A DNA stretch of 64,000 nt from Fusobacterium necrogenes (GCF_900450765.1 NZ_UGGU01000003.1:1054001-1118000); one strand, 5' to 3'. Positions 52,829-62,237 are shown, counted from the stretch's first letter. Notes: generated from the letters alone by a model not told the origin. Program-made: numbers and translations.

Positions 52829-53587
52829 ATGAAGTTGATAGATTCACATGCTCACTTAGACAATGAACAATTTGATGAGGATAGAGCAGAGGTTTTAGAG
52901 AGAATAAAAAAGAATTTAGAGTTTGCTGTAAATATTGGATATGATATAGAGAGTAGTAGAAGAAGTGTAAAATATGCTAATGAACATGATTTTATCTATG
53001 CAGTAGTTGGAGTACATCCTATTGATATAGAGGGGTATTCTGATGAGGTAGAAAAAGAGTTAGAAGAGTTGGCTCGTGATAAAAAAGTTCTAGCAATAGG
53101 AGAGATAGGACTAGATTATCACTGGATGACTCAACCTAAAGAGGTACAACAAAAGTTTTTTAGAAGACAGATGGAATTAGCTAGACGTGTAGGAAAACCT
53201 GTTGTAATACACTCTAGAGATGCTATGGAAGATACTTTAACTATTTTAAAAGAGTTTCCAGATGTGGGAGGAATATTCCACTGTTATCCCGGTTCGGTAG
53301 AATCTGCTAAAGAGGTAATAGATAGATATTATCTTGGAATAGGTGGAGTACTTACTTTTAAAAATGCTAAAACTTTAGTTAAAGTTGTAGAAAATATTTC
53401 ACTAGATAAATTGATATTAGAAACTGATTGTCCATATATGGCTCCTACTCCTCATAGAGGAAAGAGAAATGAGCCTATGTATGTTCAATATGTAGCTGAA
53501 AAAATTGCACAGATAAAGGGAATTTCTGTAGAAGAGGTAGCTAAAGCTACTAATGAAAATACTAAAAAAGCTTATAAAATGGTATAA
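52829..53587 (+). CDS. tatD: TatD-family metal-dependent DNase
   Basis: TatD proteins are amidohydrolase-fold 3'-5' nucleases. The 252 residues start with the metal-binding 'LIDSHAHLDNEQFDED', then 'GVHPIDIEG', 'AIGEIGLDYHW', 'PVVIHSRDA', 'GIFHCYPGS' and 'LILETDCPYMAP', the complete set of metal ligands. The ATG lies one base past the cat stop, showing tight operon packing. Confidence 0.96.
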   Translation: MKLIDSHAHLDNEQFDEDRAEVLERIKKNLEFAVNIGYDIESSRRSVKYANEHDFIYAVVGVHPIDIEGYSDEVEKELEELARDKKVLAIGEIGLDYHWMTQPKEVQQKFFRRQMELARRVGKPVVIHSRDAMEDTLTILKEFPDVGGIFHCYPGSVESAKEVIDRYYLGIGGVLTFKNAKTLVKVVENISLDKLILETDCPYMAPTPHRGKRNEPMYVQYVAEKIAQIKGISVEEVAKATNENTKKAYKMV

Positions 53588-53596
53588 GGGGAAAAA

Positions 53597-54421
53597 ATGA
53601 TAATTTGTCCTGTTTGTAAAAAAGATTTAATTAGAAATGAAAAAACTTATGGATGTAAAAATAATCATTCTTTTGATATGGGAAAACAAGGTTATCTAAA
53701 TTTATTACTTTCTAATCAGAAACACAGCAAGACTCCTGGGGATGATAAGGAGATGATACTTAGTAGAAAGAGATTTTTAGAAAAGGATTACTATAAAATA
53801 ATATCTGATAGAGTAAACTCTCTTATCCTTGAAAATCTAGGAGATAAAAAAAGTGTGAATATTTTAGATATTGGTTGTGGTGAAGGATATTATACAGGGA
53901 ACATTAAAAAATTTTTAGAAAATCTAGGAGTAGAGAGTAATATAATAGGGATAGATATCTCTAAGGAAGCTATTATAAGTGCAGCTAAAACATATAAAAA
54001 TATAGATTGGTTAGTGGCTAGTGCTATGAATATTCCATTAGCTAATGAGAGCATGGACTTTGTAATATGTATGTTTGCTAAAATTGTTCCAGAAGAGAAG
54101 ATGAGAGTTTTAAAAAATAGTGGAAAGTTGATAGTAGTTTCTACTGGAGAAAAACATCTAATAGAATTAAAAGAGGTGGTCTATGAAAATGTGAGAACTG
54201 AGTTCTACTCTCCAGTTAAAGATTTAAAAATATTTAAACATTGTAAAACTATCAACTGTACAGGAAAATCTTTTATTGCTGAAAATGAGAGTATAAGAAA
54301 TCTTTTTGATATGACACCATATAAATGGAAAAGTCCAAAAGATGGAATAGAGAAATTATTTTCTTTAGATAGTTTAGAGATTACTATTGATGTAAATATA
54401 GATATATTTGAAAAGGAATAA
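53597..54421 (+). CDS. RlmA-like 23S rRNA guanine-N1 methyltransferase
   Basis: RlmA enzymes methylate N1 of a guanine in 23S rRNA helix 35 (G745 or G748). The 274-residue protein has the N-terminal zinc finger 'CPVCKKDL' with the following Cys and His ('GCKNNHSFD'), the 'GYLNLLL' and 'DDKEMILSRKRFLEKDYY' segment, and the SAM motif 'ILDIGCGEGYYT'. The acidic-rich 'FAKIVPEEKMRVLKN' region is also typical. Whether it is type I or type II cannot be told. Confidence 0.88.
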   Translation: MIICPVCKKDLIRNEKTYGCKNNHSFDMGKQGYLNLLLSNQKHSKTPGDDKEMILSRKRFLEKDYYKIISDRVNSLILENLGDKKSVNILDIGCGEGYYTGNIKKFLENLGVESNIIGIDISKEAIISAAKTYKNIDWLVASAMNIPLANESMDFVICMFAKIVPEEKMRVLKNSGKLIVVSTGEKHLIELKEVVYENVRTEFYSPVKDLKIFKHCKTINCTGKSFIAENESIRNLFDMTPYKWKSPKDGIEKLFSLDSLEITIDVNIDIFEKE

Positions 54422-54423
54422 AA

Positions 54424-54804
54424 ATGATACGAGGAATAGGAAATGATATTGTCGAAATAGCTAGAATAGAAAAAGCTATAAAAAATGAAAGCTTTAAAAA
54501 AAGAGTTTATACTGAAAATGAAATAGAACTTTTAGAAAAAAAAGGAGCTGTTAAAGTAGCTAGCTATGCTGGAAGATTTTCAGCTAAAGAAGCTATATCA
54601 AAAGCTATGGGAACAGGAGTAAGAGGATTTAATCTTATAGATATAGAGATACTAAATGACAAATTTGGAAAACCATTAGTAGTTTTTAAAAATGAATTGA
54701 AGGAAAAGATGAAAAATAAAAAAATAGAACTTTCTATTTCTCACTCAAAAGAATATGCTACAGCTGTAGCATTAATTTTAGAAAAGGAGAAAAATGATAA
54801 GTAA
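54424..54804 (+). CDS. acpS: Holo-[acyl-carrier-protein] synthase
   Basis: AcpS transfers 4'-phosphopantetheine from CoA to apo-ACP in fatty acid synthesis. The 126-residue protein has both magnesium-binding motifs: 'GIGNDIVEIARIEKAI' and 'AGRFSAKEAISKAMGTG', and the C-terminal 'LSISHSKEYATAVAL'. It starts 2 bases past the RlmA-like gene and overlaps the next gene by 11 bases. Confidence 0.96.
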   Translation: MIRGIGNDIVEIARIEKAIKNESFKKRVYTENEIELLEKKGAVKVASYAGRFSAKEAISKAMGTGVRGFNLIDIEILNDKFGKPLVVFKNELKEKMKNKKIELSISHSKEYATAVALILEKEKNDK

Positions 54805-55249
54805 GGAGTTTTATAAAGAGTTAGAAGAGTTTATTGAAAATCTTCCAGATAAAAAAGATGATGTAAAAATACTTAATTTTGTAGTAGAAAAACTTGACTC
54901 TATCCCAAAAGAGGTACAAAAATTTATAGCGAATAAAACAGGGATTTTAGAAATTAGTATTGAAAATACTATAAATTTTTACCCTAAATTTCGAAACAAA
55001 GTAAGTGATTTAAAAGAAGTTATTATCTGTACTGGAATGATTTGTGGACAGATGAATGGACATAAGATATATAAAGAACTTATGGAAATGTTAGAAGTAG
55101 ATAGTAATGGAATTTCTAAAAATAGAAAAATCATACTTTTAACAAAAAGATGTCTTGGGAGATGTAAAAAAGCACCAAATATCTCCATAGATGGAGAGAT
55201 ATACAGTTTGGTCAATTTAAAAAATATAAAGAAAATATTAGGATTATAG
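54794..55249 (+). CDS. NuoE-like [2Fe-2S] thioredoxin-fold protein
   Basis: A 151-residue protein like subunit E of NADH dehydrogenases and [FeFe]-hydrogenases. It has the helical N-terminus and the four cluster cysteines C79, C84 (C-x4-C in 'ICTGMICG') and C120, C124 (C-x3-C in 'RCLGRCKKAP') of the [2Fe-2S] thioredoxin-like ferredoxin fold. No NuoF, NuoG or hydrogenase gene is adjacent, so it is a stand-alone member. It overlaps acpS by 11 bases and precedes prfB by 9 bases. Confidence 0.85.
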   Translation: MISKEFYKELEEFIENLPDKKDDVKILNFVVEKLDSIPKEVQKFIANKTGILEISIENTINFYPKFRNKVSDLKEVIICTGMICGQMNGHKIYKELMEMLEVDSNGISKNRKIILLTKRCLGRCKKAPNISIDGEIYSLVNLKNIKKILGL

Positions 55250-55258
55250 GAGGGTATT

Positions 55259-56360
55259 TTGGATATACTAGATATAAAAAGAGAATTTTTTGAATACAAA
55301 AAAAAGATAGAAAATATTAGGGGGTCTCTTTGACTTAGCAAAAAGAGAAAATAAAATAGCAGAACTTGAGAAAAAAACTATGGAAGATAACTTCTGGAAC
55401 GATAAGAGAACAAGTTCAGCTATAATAAAAGAGATGAACGCAGAAAAAGAACTAGTAACTGAGTTTAAAAACTTAGTGGCAGAGCTTGAAAATGAAGAGG
55501 TACTAATAGAGTTTGTAGAACATGGAGAAACTGATTTCCAAGAGGAACTAGAAGAGAAACATCTTATCTTAGGAAAAGATGTAGAGCATTTTGATACTAG
55601 ACTTCTATTAGATGGAGATTATGATTCAAATAATGCAATAGTTACTATACATTCTGGAGCTGGTGGTACAGAGGCTTGTGACTGGGCTGATATGCTATAT
55701 AGAATGTATTCAAGATGGTGTAGTGATAAAAAGTATAAAATTAGTGAGATGGATTTTATGCCTGGAGATAGTGTGGGTATAAAATCGATAACTTTTATGG
55801 TAGAAGGAATAAATGCCTTTGGATATCTAAAGAGTGAAAAAGGAGTACATAGACTTGTAAGAATATCTCCTTTTGATGCTAATAAGAAAAGACACACTTC
55901 TTTTGCTTCTGTTGAGGTAGTACCAGAAGTAGATGATAGTATTGAAGTAAATATCGATCCATCAGATATTAGAATAGATACATATAGAGCTAGTGGAGCA
56001 GGTGGACAACACGTAAATATGACTGACTCAGCTGTTAGAATTACACATTTTCCAACAGGAATAGTAGTAACTTGTCAAAGAGAAAGATCTCAACTAAGTA
56101 ATAGAGAAACTGCTATGAAACTTTTAAAATCTAAGCTAATAGAATTAGAGATGAAAAAGAAAGAGGAAAAACTTAAAAAACTGCAAGGAGAGCAAAGTGA
56201 TATAGGGTGGGGAAATCAAATACGTTCATATGTATTTCAACCTTATACATTAGTAAAAGATCACAGAACAAATTGTGATTCTGGAAATATTAAAGCTGTG
56301 ATGGATGGAGATATTGATATTTTTATTAATGGATATTTAAGATGGAATAAAAATAGATAA
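55259..56360 (+). CDS. prfB: Peptide chain release factor 2 with programmed +1 frameshift
   Basis: RF2 ends translation at UGA and UAA. The true gene starts at a TTG (55259) after AGGAGGG and runs 24 codons to an in-frame TGA at 55331-55333; a +1 shift at CTT TGA C continues the frame (from GAC at 55332) to 56360, giving 366 residues, the normal RF2 length. Both peptide loops are present: the stop-reading SPF in 'RISPFDANKKRH' and the catalytic GGQ in 'RASGAGGQHVNMTDSA'. Calling the gene from the ATG at 55380 alone would lose the first 40 or so residues. Confidence 0.97.
55319..55334 (+). other. RF2 programmed frameshift site
   Basis: AGGGGG (55319-55324), three bases, then CTT TGA C: the Shine-Dalgarno-like stimulator and slippery CUU before UGA match the E. 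coli prfB site almost base for base. Low RF2 leaves the UGA unread and favours the shift, so RF2 controls its own synthesis. Confidence 0.95.
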
Positions 56361-56468
56361 GATTAGTATTAAAAACTAATATTAAAAAAATTTTATTTTA
56401 AAATCATGAATATTATTTTTTTATTTTCCATGTTATAATAATATTAAATTTTATTCGGGGAGTTAATA

Positions 56469-57356
56469 ATGAAAAATTTTTCTTACAAATTACAGTTTAT
56501 TATTATTATGTTCTTCTATAAGTTAATACTTTTACTGCCAGAAAAACTTAGATTCAAATTTGGAGATTTTTTGGGAATTGCCATGTATAAACTTGTAAAA
56601 AAAAGAAGACTTATTGCTACTACTAACCTTAAAATGGCTTTTCCTGAAAAAAATATAAAAGAGATTGAGCAAATAGCTATAGAATCTTTCAAAATAATGA
56701 TAAAAGCTTTTCTTTGTACACTTTGGTTCAATCAATATTTAAAAGATCCTAATAAAGTTACTATAGAAAATAGGGAGATCCTAGATAAAGCTTACAGTCA
56801 AAATAAGGGAGTAATTGCAGCTCTAATGCATATGGGAAATATGGAGGCCATTATTAAAGCTGCCGAAGGTTATAGTGTTGTTACTGTTGCAAAAGAACAA
56901 AGAAATCCATATCTCAATAAATTTATAAATGAAAGTAGAAAAAACGATCTAAATCTTACTGTTTTCTCTAAGAACAAATCTACAAGTAAAGAGCTAATCA
57001 AACGTCTAAATAACAAAGAGATTTTTGCTCTTTTTAGTGATCATAGAGATAAAGGTGCTATGATAAATTTTTTTGGAATGGAAGCAAAAGCTCCTACTGG
57101 TGCTGTATCTTTAGCTTTAAAATTTGATATACCTTTAATTTGGGGTTATAATTACTTCAGACCTGATAACAGTTGTGTTTCTGTTGTAAGAGACTTTACT
57201 CTCATTAAAACTGAAAATTTCAAAGAAGATGTGATAAATAATACACAACGTCTTATTACAGAGATGGAAGAAGTGATAAGAAAATATCCTGAACAATGGA
57301 TGTGGTTTCATGACAGATGGAGTCTATACAGCAAATTATATAAGAAAAGAAAATAG
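56469..57356 (+). CDS. LpxL/HtrB-type lysophospholipid acyltransferase
   Basis: These membrane enzymes add the late acyl chains to lipid A. The 295-residue protein has an N-terminal membrane segment (about residues 8-24), the H-x4-E catalytic motif in 'ALMHMGNMEA', and the family blocks 'FALFSDHRDKGAMINFFG' and 'PEQWMWFHDRWS'. It has its own AT-rich upstream region, 108 bases after prfB, and its own terminator. The exact acyl donor and position cannot be read. Confidence 0.92.
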   Translation: MKNFSYKLQFIIIMFFYKLILLLPEKLRFKFGDFLGIAMYKLVKKRRLIATTNLKMAFPEKNIKEIEQIAIESFKIMIKAFLCTLWFNQYLKDPNKVTIENREILDKAYSQNKGVIAALMHMGNMEAIIKAAEGYSVVTVAKEQRNPYLNKFINESRKNDLNLTVFSKNKSTSKELIKRLNNKEIFALFSDHRDKGAMINFFGMEAKAPTGAVSLALKFDIPLIWGYNYFRPDNSCVSVVRDFTLIKTENFKEDVINNTQRLITEMEEVIRKYPEQWMWFHDRWSLYSKLYKKRK

Positions 57357-57382
57357 AATTTAATTTTATCATAAAAAATCTT

Positions 57383-57415
57383 GGTGTTGATGAGAAATCA
57401 TTGACACCTTTTTTT
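57383..57415 (+). terminator. Terminator of the LpxL-type gene
   Basis: GGTGT...ATGA pairs with TCAT...ACACC around a GAAA loop, followed by seven T, about 25 bases past the stop. Confidence 0.88.
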
Positions 57416-57780
57416 ATTTAAAGAGCTAATACTTATTTATATTAGTTGGTATCAATGAGAAAATAGTAGTAAAATTATAGAAGGTGTGGAAAGTAAAGAT
57501 AATAAGAAATCTATCTTACTAAAATTTTAGTAAGATAGAATATGGAGTTAAAAAGTAAAAAAGTACTGTGCTAAAATTTAAGTGTAGTGAGATTAAGGGA
57601 TAAAATATCATTAGATAGATGATAATAAATATTACATAGAGCTAGATAGATGCAGAGTAAAAGAGATAATCAAGTTAGGTTAGATTTTTGATGGGAAAAG
57701 GTAATTAGTTCTATTGAAAATAGAAAGCTTGTACTAGAAAGTAGAGTTACTACATAATCTAGGTAGTAGCTCTATTTTTA
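57416..57780 (+). ncRNA. Gene-free stretch with a 30-base perfect palindrome and an orphan terminator (candidate ncRNA)
   Basis: No convincing protein frame is present. A perfect 30-base palindrome at 57510-57539 (centre AAAATTTT, arms TCTATCTTACT) has no loop. At 57743-57773 AGAGTTACTAC pairs with GTAGTAGCTCT, followed by ATTTTTATTT, a well-formed plus-strand terminator that belongs to no visible gene. Either an unannotated small RNA ends here or the stretch is the remnant of a decayed gene. Confidence 0.3.
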
Positions 57781-57837
57781 TTTGTAAAAAAATATGGTAA
57801 AATATATAGGAGAAAATTTGATAAATGGAGGGATAAG

Positions 57838-58818
57838 ATGAAGGTAGCAATATTAGGAGCTGGATACATAGGTGGTATCATGGCACAAACAATAAAAGGA
57901 ATGGCTCATGAGGATATAGAACTATATGCAGTAGGGGCAAGAAATATAAAAAGGGCAGAGGAATTTGCAAAGAAGTATAGTATAAAAAAAGCTTATGGAA
58001 GCTATGAAGAGTTGGTAAAAGATAAAAAGATAGACTTAGTATATATAGCAACTCCACACTCTCATCACTATCAACATGGAAAATTATGTATAGAGAATGG
58101 GAAAAATATTCTATGTGAAAAAGCTTTTACAGTGAATGAAGAGCAAGCTAGAGAGTTATTTAGATTAGCTAAGGAGAAAAATATATTTATAACAGAGGCA
58201 ATCTGGACAAGATATATGCCATCAAGAGAGATAATAAATGGAATTATAAAATCTGGAGAGTTAGGAGAGGTGCATACTATTCAAGCTAATCTAGGTTATC
58301 CTATAAAAAATGTAGAGAGAATGAGAAAGCCAGAGCTAGCTGGTGGAGCATTATTAGATTTAGGAGTTTATCCAATTAACTTTTCTATGATGGTATTTGG
58401 AGATGAGGTAAAGGATATTCAAGCTCATGCTGTATTTTCTCCAGAGGGAATAGATTTTACAGATAGTATTACTCTTTTCTGGGAAGGTGGAAAGATGGCA
58501 ACACTACATGCTACAATGCTTACAGCCACAGATAGAATGGGATATATCTATGGAGAAGAGGGGTATTTAGCTATTACAAATATAAATAATCCTGAAAAAA
58601 TAGAGCAATTTGATAAGGAACATAGATTAGTAAAAACTTATGAGATACCAAAACAGGTAAGTGGATATGAGTATGAGGTAATAGCATCTTATGAAGCTAT
58701 AAAAAATGGTAAGTTAGAGTGTGAAGAGATGCCACATGAGATAACTTTAAAAGTGATGAATGTGATGGATAGTATTCGTAAACAATGGGGAATGAAATTT
58801 CCTTGTGAAAGTTTATAA
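57838..58818 (+). CDS. Gfo/Idh/MocA-family NAD(P)-dependent oxidoreductase
   Basis: A 326-residue protein with an N-terminal Rossmann domain ('VAILGAGYIGGIMAQTI') and the family's 'ENGKNILCEKAFTVNEEQA' motif with the catalytic EK(A/P). The C-terminal domain has 'GGALLDLGVYPINFSMMVFG', where Asp and neighbouring residues bind substrate. Such enzymes oxidise sugars, inositols or dihydrodiols; the substrate is unknown. It is a single gene with a GGAGGG-type ribosome-binding site and a terminator at 58828. Confidence 0.92.
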   Translation: MKVAILGAGYIGGIMAQTIKGMAHEDIELYAVGARNIKRAEEFAKKYSIKKAYGSYEELVKDKKIDLVYIATPHSHHYQHGKLCIENGKNILCEKAFTVNEEQARELFRLAKEKNIFITEAIWTRYMPSREIINGIIKSGELGEVHTIQANLGYPIKNVERMRKPELAGGALLDLGVYPINFSMMVFGDEVKDIQAHAVFSPEGIDFTDSITLFWEGGKMATLHATMLTATDRMGYIYGEEGYLAITNINNPEKIEQFDKEHRLVKTYEIPKQVSGYEYEVIASYEAIKNGKLECEEMPHEITLKVMNVMDSIRKQWGMKFPCESL

Positions 58819-58827
58819 ATTAAAAAA

Positions 58828-58857
58828 GAAACTTTGTAAAATAATTTACAGAGTTTC
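58828..58857. terminator. Bidirectional terminator between the oxidoreductase and GlcG-like genes
   Basis: GAAACT...TGTAAA pairs with TTTACA...AGTTTC and is flanked by TTTTC on the plus strand and by TTTTTTAATT on the minus strand, so it can serve both convergent genes. Confidence 0.85.
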
Positions 58858-58876
58858 TTTTCTAGCAATATAATTT

Positions 58877-59365
58877 TTATTTCTTTATGAGTTTTTCAAA
58901 AGTTTCAAGAGCTTTTAAAGCAATCTTAGTATCTTCACTACTATGGGCTCCTCCAACTCCTATTCCTCCAACTACAGTATTATTTATCTTTATAGGAAGC
59001 CCTCCTTCCATAGCACTAAAATTTTTATCTAGATATCTTATATCTTCTGGAATATTTCCAGATTTTATTCCATTTAAAATCTCAAGTGTTGGTCTTTTTT
59101 GTGAAGCAGCTGTATAAGCTTTTTTATAACTAGCAGAAATGGTGTGTACTCCAGCATCTTCACTTCTTATTACTCCTAAAGTTTGCCCTGATTTATCAAC
59201 TATTGTTATAGTAACATTAAAGTTTTTAGAATTAGCATCTTCAAATCCGCTCTGTAACATTGCTATAACTTGCTCTCCTGTAAGAACCTCTTGAGTTTTT
59301 ATCTTTGTGTCAGCAAGTGCTGTAAAAGATAAAGATAACAAAATAAAAAGAATTATCGTTTTCAT
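58877..59365 (-). CDS. Exported GlcG/HbpS-family protein
   Basis: A 162-residue protein with a Sec signal peptide ('[18 protein letters not shown]'). The rest is the GlcG/HbpS fold: '[20 protein letters not shown]' and '[20 protein letters not shown]' are its hallmarks. HbpS binds haem and senses redox stress outside cells; GlcG is of unknown role. The frame is open back to 59434, but the AAGGAG ribosome-binding site and the signal peptide set the start at 59365. It lies in a minus-strand group with a lipoprotein and an esterase. Confidence 0.88.
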   Translation of the reverse strand: MKTIILFILLSLSFTALADTKIKTQEVLTGEQVIAMLQSGFEDANSKNFNVTITIVDKSGQTLGVIRSEDAGVHTISASYKKAYTAASQKRPTLEILNGIKSGNIPEDIRYLDKNFSAMEGGLPIKINNTVVGGIGVGGAHSSEDTKIALKALETFEKLIKK

Positions 59366-59445
59366 AATTATTACTCCTTTACATCTTAATTTTAAATACT
59401 TTTTAATAATCAATTTAGGCCTTTTATTAACCAAACAAAACTCAA

Positions 59446-60096
59446 TTAATCCAATCCTAAAATTTTTCCTTGATTATAATAACCTATAGCTATTATATTT
59501 CCAACTTCATCATAAGCTCTCCATTCTCCATCACGAATACCAGAGTTATACTCTACATCATAAAGAAGCTTTCCATCTTTATCGTAATATTGCCAAACCC
59601 CTTCACGAACTCCATCTTTAGTCAAACCAGAAGAAGATAATTTCCCATTTTTTTGAAAAATAGCTACACTTACTAAAGCCTCTCCATCCAAAAATATATT
59701 TTGCATAGTTAAGTTTCCAGCTTCATCATATAGCTGCCAAAAACCAACACGTATATTATCTTTATATTTTCCCTGTAATCTCAATTTTCCACTTGGATAA
59801 TAATACGATTGTTCTCCTTCTAATTTTCCATTTTTATAATTCTCAACAGCTGAAAGTTTTTTAGTAGTTTTATCATAAAAATACCACTTTTTATCTCTCA
59901 TATCATTTTTAAAATATCCCTCTACCGCTAAACTTCCATCTTCAAAATAATTAAAAATAGGTCCGTTTTTTATACCATTTTTATTCACAACATCACTTTT
60001 TATATTTCCATTACTATAGTATGAGATATTGTGATTTTTATTTATATTACTACAACCAACTAGGAGCAAAGTAAAAATTATAATTAAAGATTTCAT
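59446..60096 (-). CDS. MORN-type repeat lipoprotein
   Basis: A 216-residue lipoprotein (signal with lipobox LVGC, Cys 15). The body consists of about seven repeats of the MORN/YwqK type, for example '[20 protein letters not shown]', with the pattern of a Tyr-Tyr or Tyr-Asp turn followed by G-x-L. Proteins of this family are often labelled 'toxin-antitoxin system YwqK family antitoxin', a name with little support here because no toxin gene is present. It is exported and membrane-bound; function unknown. Confidence 0.85.
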   Translation of the reverse strand: MKSLIIIFTLLLVGCSNINKNHNISYYSNGNIKSDVVNKNGIKNGPIFNYFEDGSLAVEGYFKNDMRDKKWYFYDKTTKKLSAVENYKNGKLEGEQSYYYPSGKLRLQGKYKDNIRVGFWQLYDEAGNLTMQNIFLDGEALVSVAIFQKNGKLSSSGLTKDGVREGVWQYYDKDGKLLYDVEYNSGIRDGEWRAYDEVGNIIAIGYYNQGKILGLD

Positions 60097-60166
60097 TCTA
60101 GCCTCCTAAATAACCATTCTACCAATATTTTACAACAAAAATCTAATATCTTCAACTTATTTTATT

Positions 60167-62080
60167 TTAATACTGAAATAATTCCTCAAATGGAAGATAT
60201 ATTTTTCCATCAATTTCAATAGGTGGTTGTGAAAACATTGGTGCATTTTCAAGATATTCAATATCCTTATCTCTTTTACCAATATCCTCTTTATAACGCT
60301 CTATATTTTTTCTATATTTTCTATCTCCCACTTTAAAATTTAGAGTCTGATTTTTAGAGATAATAGTGTAGTATTCTACGGCATTCTCTATCTTCTTATC
60401 ATAGGAGTAGACTTTATACACCTTAAATTTATCTCCAAAGGTTTTTTCAAAATCCCCTAGCTCAATCATAGTTGTTCCATTTATCTTTTTTCCACTAAGA
60501 GTAACAGAGGAGATTTTAGAAGTAGGCTTATCTTCATTTTCAAGATTGCTTTCAAAGAAATCAAAGATAATATCTAAGATACTTCCCCAATTATATGTAT
60601 GGTTTCCCTCTTCAACAGTTATATATGTGGCATTTTTTAGATATGGCTCAATATCCCTAGTAATCCAACCTTTATCCACCTTGTTTCCAACCTCCACTCT
60701 AAAGGAAAAAGTAGAATCAGCAGTACCCACACCAATGAGGGTAGGAACACTCTCTATATCCTTTACTGAGTACTTATTCTGTACCCATTGACTATGAGTT
60801 TTTACCCCCCAAGCTGGAGCAGTAGACACAATAGCTTGAAACATATCAGGTTTTCTCATAGCCACATCAAGAGTTCCCCTTCCCCCTAAAGAGTTACCCA
60901 TCAAAAAGACTCTATCCTCACTTACAGGGAAATTTTCCATAACCAAATCATAGGATTTCTCAAAGGATACCATAGCTTGTCTATGCATCCACAGTGGATT
61001 TTGTGTCCAACCATTAGGGAAGGCAAGTATATAGTTATATTTTTCAGCATATTTTTCCAAGTAGATATCCCTTTGAGCTAATCTATATGCAGAGGCATTC
61101 TCATTTCCTGTCCCTCCGTGTAAGATAAAAACCAATCTACTATCTTTAGGAGAGTAATTACTAGGTATATAGATAGCTAGAGGAACTATCCTATTGATAT
61201 CTAAGTCAATACTTTTTCCATCATTGTCCTTAAAGCTGTCCTTTTCACTGATATATATCCCTTTCCAAAACCAACCAGATTTTCTTCTCCCTTCAATAAT
61301 ATCATTCATATAGTCAGCCCAAGTGTAGTTTTCATCTGTCCTCTCTACTCCCCCAGGAAGCCAAGTATTTTTAGCAGATGGAGGGATAGAGGTTTGGGTA
61401 GTAACTCTAGGAATATTATCAAACTGTAAAGCTAGATACCCTTCTTGAATAATAGTTTTTATATCAAAGTATTTCATAATTTTAGAGGCTGATATATAGA
61501 GCTTATCTCCAGATTTTTGAAAATCCTCATTAGCGAGAGTAATAACAGATCTCTTTCTTACTAAAATTTTAGTAGGTTCAATAAACTTCTTATTTCTTCC
61601 TCCAATAAACTTTTCACATTGGGAATACTCTATCTCTCCTACACTCTTTTTAATATCCAATGATAGATTCCAAACTCTTTTATTGTATTCTAATTTAGTA
61701 TTTCTCTTTCCTAAGTTGCCGATTATCTCCTTGTCGTATCTCACAAACTCTATATTCAATCTATCTTTTTCTAATGAGTACGAGAAGTAGGGAGCGTATA
61801 TTTTCTTTAAATCCTCTAGTTCAATCATAAGATTATTTTGATCATTAAAATAATAGTTTGAATCTAAGTTGTACTCCATAATAGGAGAGAAATTTTCAAC
61901 TTTTACACTGGGGTCAAAGGGTGGATAGAAATCAGAAAAGATTGTATTCTTCCCTTCTTTGCTAATTTTAAAAAACCAGGTTGAACGCTCACTGGAAAAA
62001 TCTTGGTATTCAGTCATTTTAGAAAATGTAATAAGATTAAGTGTAAAAAATAATGCAGCAATAATTACTTTTGTTAACAT
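60167..62080 (-). CDS. Exported alpha/beta-hydrolase (PHB depolymerase-like esterase) with stalk domains
   Basis: A 637-residue exported protein (signal about residues 1-20). The N-terminal 230 residues and the C-terminal 110 contain copper-amine-oxidase-N-like stalk segments. The central domain is an esterase with oxyanion 'FILHGGTGNENASA', nucleophile S397 in 'GNSLGGRGTLD', and Asp and His candidates in 'GTADSTF' and 'EEGNHTYNWG'. The family includes feruloyl and PHB esterases and siderophore-ester hydrolases. It is divergent from a TonB-dependent receptor, so hydrolysis of an imported ligand such as a ferric siderophore is a reasonable but unproven guess. Confidence 0.85.
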   Translation of the reverse strand: MLTKVIIAALFFTLNLITFSKMTEYQDFSSERSTWFFKISKEGKNTIFSDFYPPFDPSVKVENFSPIMEYNLDSNYYFNDQNNLMIELEDLKKIYAPYFSYSLEKDRLNIEFVRYDKEIIGNLGKRNTKLEYNKRVWNLSLDIKKSVGEIEYSQCEKFIGGRNKKFIEPTKILVRKRSVITLANEDFQKSGDKLYISASKIMKYFDIKTIIQEGYLALQFDNIPRVTTQTSIPPSAKNTWLPGGVERTDENYTWADYMNDIIEGRRKSGWFWKGIYISEKDSFKDNDGKSIDLDINRIVPLAIYIPSNYSPKDSRLVFILHGGTGNENASAYRLAQRDIYLEKYAEKYNYILAFPNGWTQNPLWMHRQAMVSFEKSYDLVMENFPVSEDRVFLMGNSLGGRGTLDVAMRKPDMFQAIVSTAPAWGVKTHSQWVQNKYSVKDIESVPTLIGVGTADSTFSFRVEVGNKVDKGWITRDIEPYLKNATYITVEEGNHTYNWGSILDIIFDFFESNLENEDKPTSKISSVTLSGKKINGTTMIELGDFEKTFGDKFKVYKVYSYDKKIENAVEYYTIISKNQTLNFKVGDRKYRKNIERYKEDIGKRDKDIEYLENAPMFSQPPIEIDGKIYLPFEELFQY

Positions 62081-62151
62081 ATTTCTCCTTAAAATTTCAT
62101 AATATATTTTAAACTTTTATATTATATTATAATTAATATTTAAAGTCAATA

Positions 62152-62237
62152 TTATTAGATAATAAATAATTTTAATTTGTAAATAATAATTTTTAAAATC
62201 AAAATATATTGACATAGATATTTTTTTTGTATATAAT
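62152..62237 (+). promoter_or_regulatory. Consensus promoter of the TonB-receptor gene, with a candidate operator
   Basis: TTGACA (62209-62214) and TATAAT (62232-62237), both perfect and 17 bases apart, form an ideal sigma-70 promoter. Upstream at 62152-62165 is a perfect dyad TTATTAGATAATAA, similar in character to Fur-type AT-rich operators. A promoter this strong would be expected to need a repressor. Whether the dyad binds Fur is not shown. Confidence 0.7.

Noticed and set aside
59366-59434. Upstream start for the GlcG/HbpS-like protein
   Set aside because: The extension would bury the signal peptide, and AAGGAG lies just before the ATG at 59365.
59446-60096. Toxin-antitoxin interpretation of the YwqK/MORN-like lipoprotein
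   Set aside because: It is an exported lipoprotein and no toxin gene lies nearby, so the database-style antitoxin label is not supported.
61557-61574. CTTACTAAAATTTTAGTA inside the esterase gene, shared with the palindrome at 57510
   Set aside because: It encodes an ordinary stretch of the protein (TKILVRK) and such AT-rich palindromes arise by chance; noted only as a possible coincidence.
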